A stretch of 6,660 nt of DNA from Candidatus Woesearchaeota archaeon. GTDB taxonomy: Archaea > Nanobdellota > Nanobdellia > Woesearchaeales > JAUUYB01. Shown piece by piece: positions 1 through 4,161 of the stretch. Each line of letters starts with the position of its first letter. Within the stretch, counting starts at the first letter, position 1. Position numbers and translations under genes: made by a program. The stretch is from positions 1 through 6,660 of the forward strand of contig JAUUYB010000060.1 in NCBI GenBank assembly GCA_030590605.1, written 5' to 3'. Below the pieces are notes generated by a model. The model was not told where the DNA came from. It was given only the letters and a program-made list of their open reading frames with translations, and made no database searches.

Positions 1-2
1 GA

Positions 3-404
3 GAGACAGATTACTTAGCTATTGTCAGGCCAAAACTAGATAAGCGCTCAAAGCTTTTAGCAGTAATCGACGCATTCACTTACTACAACCACCCATATGA
101 TTACAACTTCGACTTCTCATCAGAGGATACTCTTGTCTGTTCTGAACTCATATACAAGGCTTACAAGCCAACTGAAGGAAAAGAAGGATTAAACTACGAA
201 CTGGGAATGGTCGCAGGGAGGTATATGTTAGCTCCAAATGATATGGTCCGGGCATTCGATGAGAATTTCGGGACAGAGCGCGAGCAAAATGAATTAATCT
301 TATTTCTCGACGGAAATGAATCAGAGGGGAATGCTACTGAAAAAGGAGAAGATTATTTCAGAACTTCATGGAAGAGACCTAAATTTGCACTCTTTCTCGA
401 CTGA
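3..404 (+). CDS. YiiX/YebB-like permuted NlpC/P60 cysteine hydrolase, 3' part only
   Basis: The reading frame is open from the left edge, so the start and N-terminal part are missing; 133 residues remain. The recognisable block is a Pro-Tyr-Asp-Tyr-Asn-Phe segment (codons from base 93) followed by Val-Cys-Ser-Glu-Leu-Ile-Tyr-Lys-Ala-Tyr, with the Cys codon at 138-140. A PYD..F stretch followed by CSEL..AY is the hallmark of the permuted papain-like YiiX/YebB (DUF830, peptidase C92) group. In that circularly permuted family the catalytic His lies N-terminal to the Cys, so here it would be outside the window. Known members hydrolyse amide or ester bonds in peptides or lipids; the substrate of this one cannot be told. 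After the Cys block come about 80 residues, ending in an acidic, Glu-rich stretch and a basic, aromatic tail. The gene ends 43 bases before the next start codon. The family call is from motif recognition only. Confidence 0.68.
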   Translation, partial: ETDYLAIVRPKLDKRSKLLAVIDAFTYYNHPYDYNFDFSSEDTLVCSELIYKAYKPTEGKEGLNYELGMVAGRYMLAPNDMVRAFDENFGTEREQNELILFLDGNESEGNATEKGEDYFRTSWKRPKFALFLD

Positions 405-416
405 ATGGCAATAAAA

Positions 417-424
417 TATATAAA
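417..424 (+). promoter_or_regulatory. TATA box for the gene at 448
   Basis: TATATAAA lies in the 43-base gap between two genes. Its centre is about 27 bases before the ATG at 448, which would place the transcript start at or just before the start codon. Confidence 0.55.
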
Positions 425-439
425 CCCTTTATCTAATTT

Positions 440-446
440 GGAGGGG
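440..446 (+). promoter_or_regulatory. Ribosome binding site for the gene at 448
   Basis: GGAGGGG ends one base before the ATG. It is a strong Shine-Dalgarno match, but the spacing from its GGAGG core is only 3 bases. The same GGAGGGG string precedes the minus-strand gene at 1538, so it seems to be a preferred ribosome site in this genome. Confidence 0.5.
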
Positions 447-447
447 T

Positions 448-885
448 ATGGAAAAAGCTGTCTCTTTCCTCAAAGCCTGGGCGATCGAATTCGTCCGGAA
501 CAAGGATCTTGTCTTCAATAAGATCGAAAAGGTAGATGAAGAAGAAGGAAAACCTCAATTTACAGTCCATTACAAGGACAAGACCCAGCATTGCTTCATC
601 GTTTCTCATCTTTCTGAAATAAAATACAACTCTAAGGACCATGTAGGAATATTCACGTTCCATACTGATAACAATTTCAAGACCATTCTCGACAGATGGA
701 ACGAATTTTCCAGCCACCCCCAATTGACCATCTATTCTGTAAATCCGTTCATCCATGTGGAAAATAAGTGGATACTTCAACCGTATCACCATGCAAAAAT
801 AGCTGATAAAGAATCATTCAAGACAGGCATGAAATCTATGTTCTCCGCAGTAACCGAAGTCAGAGAACAAGATTTAAAAAGGTAG
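448..885 (+). CDS. Uncharacterised 145-residue soluble protein
   Basis: I do not recognise a characterised family. The ATG at 448 is supported by GGAGGGG just upstream and by a TATA box, and the long same-phase frame ends at 885. The protein has no signal peptide or membrane segment. It begins with an amphipathic helix carrying a KAWAIEFVRNKDL segment (residues 9-21). A beta-rich stretch follows, with HYKDKTQHCFIV (41-52) reading like a strand-turn-strand. A second conserved-looking block is NKWILQPYHHAKIAD (106-120), leading into a C-terminal helix with KTGMKSMF (125-132). Two adjacent His residues (114-115) and several aromatics are candidates for a binding site. The layout suggests a compact alpha/beta protein. 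It resembles, from memory only, hypothetical proteins seen in DPANN genomes. Its last codons overlap the proposed promoter of the downstream RNA candidate. Confidence 0.8.
   Translation: MEKAVSFLKAWAIEFVRNKDLVFNKIEKVDEEEGKPQFTVHYKDKTQHCFIVSHLSEIKYNSKDHVGIFTFHTDNNFKTILDRWNEFSSHPQLTIYSVNPFIHVENKWILQPYHHAKIADKESFKTGMKSMFSAVTEVREQDLKR
873..880 (+). promoter_or_regulatory. Candidate TATA box for the structured RNA at 902
   Basis: TTTAAAAA lies inside the last codons of the preceding gene. Its centre is about 26 bases upstream of base 902-903, exactly where the 12-bp closing stem begins. That is the usual archaeal TATA-to-start distance. The string also encodes protein (Asp-Leu-Lys-Arg), so chance occurrence is possible. 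Confidence 0.4.
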
Positions 886-901
886 GTTCATTTTACTAAT
901 C

Positions 902-1016
902 TGAAGCAGCCATGTGCTACATAGCCTGCACGGTCGGTGGACACCTAAACAACCGGGCTGTGCCCAAAATACATATGAACACCGTGTTTGCGGGCATGCA
1001 TAGAATGGCTGCTTCA
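902..1016 (+). ncRNA. Candidate stable structured RNA, class unknown
   Basis: Bases 902-913 pair perfectly with 1005-1016 to give a 12-bp closing stem. Inside it a second helix can form: 920-922 with 996-998, then 924-930 with 989-995 (one G-U pair), then 931-934 with 981-984. A GGGC-TGT-GCCC hairpin sits at 955-965. The 115-base element has no credible reading frame and is more GC-rich than its flanks. A TATA box at 873-880 is correctly spaced for a transcript starting at 902-903, and a T-rich stretch follows at 1021-1025. It lacks a tRNA T-loop, the 5S rRNA core, the SRP helix 8 motif and the RNase P conserved segments. An AACA follows the stem at 1017-1020, slightly reminiscent of H/ACA guide RNAs, but the stem is longer than usual. 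The orientation is inferred from the TATA box. The structure was found by eye, not by folding software. Confidence 0.5.
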
Positions 1017-1070
1017 AACATTTCTTAAACTGTCTATTGCTTGATCAATACCCTAATCCCACTTAATTAC

Positions 1071-1199
1071 AGCACGCTACGTCGCCACCATCAAAGCCGG
1101 CGATCGGTCATGCCTTCGGCATGCCCTTGGCGAGCTAGGGGAATGGCCTTCGGCCGAGTGATTCCCGGCTCGCCTTCGCGGCAATGGTAGAGACTTGCT
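1071..1199. repeat. GC-rich branched hairpin element (structured RNA or palindromic repeat)
   Basis: Nested pairings run from both ends inwards: 1071-1074 with 1196-1199, 1081-1083 with 1192-1194, 1087-1091 with 1184-1188, and 1096-1102 with 1177-1182 (one bulged G). Two arms sit inside. Arm one is CATGC/GCATG (1109-1113 with 1119-1123). Arm two is GGCGAGC/GCTCGCC (1129-1135 with 1168-1174), GGGAAT/ATTCCC (1139-1144 with 1161-1166) and GGCC/GGCC (1145-1148 with 1152-1155). The string GCCTTCG occurs three times (1112-1118, 1146-1152, 1172-1178). The element is much richer in GC than the surrounding DNA and has no plausible reading frame. It may be a structured RNA or a palindromic mobile repeat of the REP/MITE kind; without other genomic copies these cannot be told apart. 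The strand is undetermined. The rest of 886-1268 is AT-rich linker with nothing else I can support. Confidence 0.5.
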
Positions 1200-1245
1200 A
1201 AAATGAAAATCATAGGGCAATGCCTAATACTCAATCAATATCCAG

Positions 1246-1257
1246 AAAAAAAGAAAA
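1246..1257 (-). terminator. T-tract terminator of the PRC-barrel gene
   Basis: Read on the minus strand this is TTTTCTTTTTTT, starting 11 bases after the stop codon of the minus-strand gene. Archaeal RNA polymerase terminates at such T-rich tracts without needing a hairpin. It would separate the gene from the GC-rich hairpin element downstream. Confidence 0.5.
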
Positions 1258-1268
1258 TTAACCAGGCT

Positions 1269-1538
1269 TCAGTCCGCATCGTCCGCGTTATAGGACGGAA
1301 CCGCTGCCTTGCTAATTATCATCACATCACCAATCGATTTGACTAATTGATGAGGCACTATCACACCCTTTGCACTTCCCAGCACTTTGTTCAAAAAAGA
1401 ATTTTTAGTAGCCCTGACTCTCCAACCGAAAACCTTCGTCTGTGTCAGGATAGATTCTTCAACATCTCCAAAATAGTCACCGGTCTCAGTGAATACTTTC
1501 ATATCATATGTTTCGGAAATCTTCTTCATCTTGAGCAT
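1269..1538 (-). CDS. Small PRC-barrel domain protein
   Basis: The 89-residue product is essentially one PRC-barrel domain: a short beta-barrel first known from photosynthetic reaction centre subunit H and the ribosome maturation factor RimM, and usually a protein-interaction module. The recognisable core is the early MKVFTETGDYFGDVEE segment, the VFGWRVRAT strand, the KVLGSAKGVIVPHQLV segment and a final GDVMIIS strand. There is no membrane segment; the acidic C-terminal tail (Tyr-Asn-Ala-Asp-Asp-Ala-Asp) is probably flexible. I chose the ATG at 1538 over the upstream TTG at 1553 because the GGAGGGG ribosome site (1545-1551) lies between them with 6-base spacing. Small archaeal PRC-barrel proteins include the cell-division factors CdpB1/CdpB2 that work with SepF in haloarchaea; a similar role here is only a guess. 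The gene stands alone and diverges from the TraB-family gene. Confidence 0.85.
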   Translation of the reverse strand: MLKMKKISETYDMKVFTETGDYFGDVEESILTQTKVFGWRVRATKNSFLNKVLGSAKGVIVPHQLVKSIGDVMIISKAAVPSYNADDAD

Positions 1539-1544
1539 AGTGAA

Positions 1545-1551
1545 CCCCTCC
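1545..1551 (-). promoter_or_regulatory. Ribosome binding site that fixes the PRC-barrel start
   Basis: On the minus strand this is GGAGGGG, 6 bases before the ATG at 1538. The upstream in-frame TTG at 1553 overlaps it, which argues against the longer start. Confidence 0.7.
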
Positions 1552-1591
1552 AAAAGACTATAAGTATATCATTTCCCTCAGCCCTAAATAG

Positions 1592-1599
1592 TATTTAAA
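1592..1599. promoter_or_regulatory. Palindromic TATA box shared by divergent genes
   Basis: TATTTAAA on the plus strand reads TTTAAATA on the minus strand. On the minus strand it predicts a start near 1570, leaving a leader of about 30 bases that contains the GGAGGGG site. On the plus strand it predicts a start near 1622, leaving about 42 bases before the TraB-family ATG. No better-placed TATA box was seen for the plus-strand gene. Confidence 0.45.
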
Positions 1600-1654
1600 C
1601 TCTTCGGTTTTCTATTCTAACGTTCCAAAAGCTTTATCTAGCAGACTATAAACC

Positions 1655-1658
1655 GAGG
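1655..1658 (+). promoter_or_regulatory. Ribosome binding site for the TraB-family gene
   Basis: GAGG with a 5-base gap before the ATG at 1664. This is a modest but well-spaced match and supports a leadered transcript. Confidence 0.5.
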
Positions 1659-1663
1659 ATTCC

Positions 1664-2365
1664 ATGGAAAACCTATATATCATAGGGACCTCGCATATCT
1701 CGAAGCAATCAGTCAAAGAGATCAAAGCAGCCTTTGATGAATTTGAACCAGAAATACTTGGAATAGAATTAGACCGGTCCCGGCTGGCATCTCTTCTTTC
1801 TACTAAAAAGCAACACCTAAGGCTCAGAGATATATTCAGGATAGGGCTCAAAGGATATTTTTTCGCTCTTATAGGTGCATGGGCAGAAAAGAAACTCGGA
1901 GACCATGTCGGAATGAAACCCGGCGCGGACATGCTCGCAGGGGTCAAACTTGCACAAAAAAAGAAAATCAAGATAGCATTCATCGACCAGGATATCCGCG
2001 TGACACTCAGTAAGCTCTCTAAAGGTATCACATGGAAAGAGAGATGGAATTTCGTAGTCGATATCTTCAACGCGGCGATCCTCAGGAAAAAAGAAGTAGA
2101 ATTTGATCTCTCGTCTGTGCCTGACGAAAAGACCATCAACTTCATGATAAGCAAAGTCAAGATAAGATACCCAAACATCTACCGCATCCTGGTCGAAGAA
2201 AGGAATGTCTATATGGCGGATCAACTTAATAGGCTCAAGAGACGTTTTCCCGACGCCAAGATTCTCGCATTGGTCGGTGCAGGGCATAAAAATGAGATGA
2301 TGAATCTGATAACACGGCCTGAGCCGGGGTATTCTTATTCATATTCCTACCAAACCGATATGTAG
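1664..2365 (+). CDS. TraB/PrgY-family (Tiki-like) protein, short form without membrane domain
   Basis: The 233-residue product carries the family signature in order: Gly-Thr-Ser-His (8-11) right after the first strand, GIELD (33-37), AFIDQDIRVTL (105-115), EERNVYMADQL (178-188) and LVGAGHKNEM (203-212). The two Gly-x-x-His motifs (8-11 and 205-208) plus conserved Glu residues are the features that group TraB/PrgY with Tiki-type metalloproteases, so a metal-dependent peptidase or related activity is possible. PrgY/TraB in enterococci reduces pheromone peptide activity; archaeal members have no established role. Many archaeal and eukaryotic members are longer, with C-terminal membrane helices. 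Here the protein ends soon after the second His motif with a Tyr-Ser-Tyr-Ser-Tyr-Ser-Tyr tail (223-229) and no membrane anchor, so it is probably cytosolic. The ATG start has a GAGG site upstream, and the first GTSH motif at residue 8 fits the family N-terminus. Confidence 0.87.
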   Translation: MENLYIIGTSHISKQSVKEIKAAFDEFEPEILGIELDRSRLASLLSTKKQHLRLRDIFRIGLKGYFFALIGAWAEKKLGDHVGMKPGADMLAGVKLAQKKKIKIAFIDQDIRVTLSKLSKGITWKERWNFVVDIFNAAILRKKEVEFDLSSVPDEKTINFMISKVKIRYPNIYRILVEERNVYMADQLNRLKRRFPDAKILALVGAGHKNEMMNLITRPEPGYSYSYSYQTDM

Positions 2366-2396
2366 AACCCAAGTCATTAATCATGCTGAACAGAAG

Positions 2397-2406
2397 TTTT
2401 TTAAAT
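2397..2406 (+). promoter_or_regulatory. TATA box / T-tract between the TraB-family gene and the membrane operon
   Basis: TTTTTTAAAT has its TATA-like part (2400-2406) centred about 25 bases before the ATG at 2428. That predicts a leaderless transcript for the operon, which agrees with the lack of a ribosome site there. The T6 run could also terminate the upstream transcript. Confidence 0.55.
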
Positions 2407-2427
2407 TCCTAACCCAGATAATCAATA

Positions 2428-3204
2428 ATGGTCAATGAATGGGATATGCGAACTAACGCGAAAAGCCTAGGATATACATTCCGGAAATTTCTGCAGTTCT
2501 CACAAAAAGAGATGAGGGCGGTAGTAATCACTATCCTCATCCTTACATTCATAGTAGCATTCAACGACCAAAGCGAGTCGTTCGAGCTAGCAGCATGGAT
2601 GCTAAACTTCGCCAAGTGGCTCATCATCGTCACTATCGTCTTCACCAGCTTCGTCTTAGGGCAGCGAGCAGCAAGCCTTTACGAAGGATATATACCAGAA
2701 TACCAACTTTGGTGGTACGGGCTCATGTTCGGACTCATCATCTCTTTCGTAAGCAGAGGGTATATCTGGCTCCTCCTCCCAGGAGGTATGATGTTCCATA
2801 TGAGTACAGTACATAGGACAGGAGAATTCAGGTATGGTCAGACATCTTTTCTCATGAGCAAGATCTCAATGTTCGGTCCGTTCACCTGCCTCGCTCTTGG
2901 TATGCTCATCAAGACACCCGAAGTCTGGTTCGGCATATCTATCATCAACGCCGAGTTCGTGAGTGATTTCTTCCTCTTCGCAATCGCTCTCGCAGCATAC
3001 TCCCTCCTTCCAGTACCCCCACTTCCAGGAAGCAAGATGTTCTTCGAAAGCCGGCTTGTATATGCATTCATCGCAGGCGCATTCATAGGGTATGCTGTCC
3101 TCATCATGTTCAATATCTATTCCATATTATTAGCTCTGGTCATCGGAGGAATCACTTGGTTTCTCTTCTGGGCGATATGGGAAAGAGGAGCGTGGAAGTT
3201 TTGA
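2428..3204 (+). CDS. M50 (site-2 protease)-like membrane protein lacking the catalytic residues
   Basis: The 258-residue product has about six to seven hydrophobic segments (roughly 30-46, 54-77, 92-117, 143-161, 166-197, 207-228, 229-250). Two blocks match the archaeal M50 core: KISMFGPFTCLALGML (145-160), equivalent to the usual G-P-x-x-N region, and LLPVPPLPGSKMF (193-205), equivalent to the usual LIPIPPLDGSKVF. Active M50 enzymes need an HExxH zinc site in an early helix and an Asp in the later LDG motif. Here there is no HExxH anywhere; the expected place, before EYQLWWYGL (91-99), reads GQRAAS (78-83), and the Asp is Pro200. It is therefore probably a pseudoprotease that binds or regulates membrane substrates without cutting. 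The ATG at 2428 fits a leaderless start; an in-frame ATG at 2446 has no ribosome site. It is first in a three-gene unit with overlapping junctions. Confidence 0.82.
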   Translation: MVNEWDMRTNAKSLGYTFRKFLQFSQKEMRAVVITILILTFIVAFNDQSESFELAAWMLNFAKWLIIVTIVFTSFVLGQRAASLYEGYIPEYQLWWYGLMFGLIISFVSRGYIWLLLPGGMMFHMSTVHRTGEFRYGQTSFLMSKISMFGPFTCLALGMLIKTPEVWFGISIINAEFVSDFFLFAIALAAYSLLPVPPLPGSKMFFESRLVYAFIAGAFIGYAVLIMFNIYSILLALVIGGITWFLFWAIWERGAWKF

Positions 3205-3548
3205 TAGGCAAACAAGGCGGGCTTTGGACACTCTGGCCAGAGATGATCGGATTTTTCCTCCTCATCGTAGGGTTTCTGTTCTCATTTACGACTGTCGGAT
3301 CCACGGCTATGAGCTACATAGTCATATTGCTATGGGGCATGATGTTCGGCAGGCTTTGGTATAAATGCAGGAATACATTCCGATTCCCTATGGTCATCAT
3401 AATAATGGGTTTCCTCGTCGGATATGTAGCTGCGTCATTTCTCCATGGTTATGGCCGTCCCTTTCTCCTTTCTATAGCCTTCCTTGTCGGAATGATCATA
3501 AGCCATAAACTACATTCCACGAAGGCAGTCCATGGTGTGGATTGGTGA
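3201..3548 (+). CDS. Small four-helix membrane protein of unknown function
   Basis: I cannot assign a family. With the TTG at 3201 as start, the product is 115 residues with four hydrophobic segments (about 14-30, 36-51, 63-82 and 86-102) and short loops. Features between them are LWTLWPE (8-14) before the first helix, GRLWYK (50-55) after the second, and a basic, His-containing C-terminus. Start choice is uncertain. The TTG at 3201 gives a TTGA overlap with the upstream stop, parallel to the GTGA overlap at the next junction, and has GAGGAG (3185-3190) upstream. An ATG at 3177 would add 8 residues but has no ribosome site. A TTG at 3156 has GGAGG six bases upstream, but within coding sequence of the previous gene. 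The position between the M50-like and hydrolase genes suggests it partners the M50-like protein in the membrane. The reading frame is convincing from membrane-protein composition and tight packing. Confidence 0.8.
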   Translation: MIGKQGGLWTLWPEMIGFFLLIVGFLFSFTTVGSTAMSYIVILLWGMMFGRLWYKCRNTFRFPMVIIIMGFLVGYVAASFLHGYGRPFLLSIAFLVGMIISHKLHSTKAVHGVDW

Positions 3549-4105
3549 TCATCGAGAAAGTCGACCATGATATCTGGAAGATCAAGGCAGACTCAAACAG
3601 CTACCTCATCACCGGAGACACTCCATTCGTCATCGATACAGGAGATAGGATGCATCGGGATCGGATGAACCATCTCACAAAGATACTCCCTGCAGAGAAA
3701 GTCAAGACCGTCATCTTCACACACCTCCATTATGACCATATAGGAAATTTTGACTTATTTCCAAATGCGAAATTCTTTGCTTCAGCTAATGAGATACAGG
3801 ATCTCAAGAAAAATCCTTCTGGGACCATCCTTAATGAACGTATGATAGAACTTTTCAATGTCAAGCTTGAAACAATCTCTGATTTCGACGGATGGAGGAT
3901 CATCCCTTGCCCAGGCCACACAAGAGGGAGCATAAGCATATGGCATCCAGAACGAAAAATCCTCTTCTCAGGAGACACTTTATTCAAACGAGGGGGTATC
4001 GGCCGCGTAGACCTACCTACCTCCCAACCTCAACATATGGACGCTACGTTGAAGCGGATCTCTGGCCTAGACCATAAAATACTTTGCCCAGGTCATGAAT
4101 ACTGA
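3545..4105 (+). CDS. Metallo-beta-lactamase-fold hydrolase (glyoxalase II-like)
   Basis: The 186-residue product has a complete two-metal site for this superfamily: THLHYDH (59-65, giving His60, His62, Asp64, His65), PGHT (His125), SGDTLF (Asp144) and CPGHEY (His184). The early NSYLI...FVIDTGD stretch (18-34) is the usual first beta-sandwich strand pair. The fold and GRVDLPTS segment (153-160) resemble glyoxalase II-type thioester hydrolases, but the large C-terminal substrate domain of true glyoxalase II is absent, since the protein ends directly after CPGHEY. The real substrate is unknown; a lactone, thioester or phosphoester are all possible. No signal peptide or membrane segment is seen, so it is cytosolic. 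I chose the GTG at 3545 because it overlaps the preceding TGA by 4 bases (GTGA); a TTG at 3542 is one codon earlier. It is the last gene of the three-gene unit and is likely translated by coupling. Confidence 0.9.
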   Translation: MIIEKVDHDIWKIKADSNSYLITGDTPFVIDTGDRMHRDRMNHLTKILPAEKVKTVIFTHLHYDHIGNFDLFPNAKFFASANEIQDLKKNPSGTILNERMIELFNVKLETISDFDGWRIIPCPGHTRGSISIWHPERKILFSGDTLFKRGGIGRVDLPTSQPQHMDATLKRISGLDHKILCPGHEY

Positions 4106-4130
4106 TGACACAAGACATCCCTACATAATG

Positions 4131-4139
4131 TTTATAAAT
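4131..4139 (+). promoter_or_regulatory. TATA box for hef
   Basis: TTTATAAAT is centred about 27 bases before the ATG at 4162, and no ribosome site lies between. This is a clear leaderless archaeal promoter and shows that hef is transcribed separately from the upstream membrane unit. Confidence 0.7.
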
Positions 4140-4161
4140 TTGAATCACTTCTATTAACCAC

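Noticed and set aside
433..792. Minus-strand open frame opposite the unassigned gene
   Set aside because: The plus-strand frame has a ribosome site and TATA box; the minus frame has neither and covers the plus gene's start region.
903..913. GAAGCAGCC resembling the apical part of bacterial 4.5S/SRP RNA
   Set aside because: The rest of SRP helix 8 (the GGAA-type tetraloop and asymmetric loop partners) is absent, and this string is instead part of the perfect closing stem.
902..1016. 5S rRNA
   Set aside because: The length is close to 5S, but the CCGAAC-type core and the expected helices are missing.
1035..1050. Small hairpin TATTG/CAATA around a TTGATCAA palindrome
   Set aside because: Five base pairs in an AT-rich linker is within chance expectation; nothing else supports an operator here.
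1109..1155. Bacterial-type hairpin terminators at the CCTTCGG hairpins
   Set aside because: Neither hairpin is followed by a T-run, and the promoters in the window are archaeal, where termination uses T-tracts.
1347..1598. Plus-strand open frame opposite the PRC-barrel gene
   Set aside because: The minus strand encodes a convincing PRC barrel with a strong ribosome site; the plus frame shows nothing recognisable.
1612..2178. Long minus-strand open frame opposite the TraB-family gene (also 1817-2287 minus)
   Set aside because: Both lie antisense to a gene with clear family motifs, and their translations show no domain and an odd composition.
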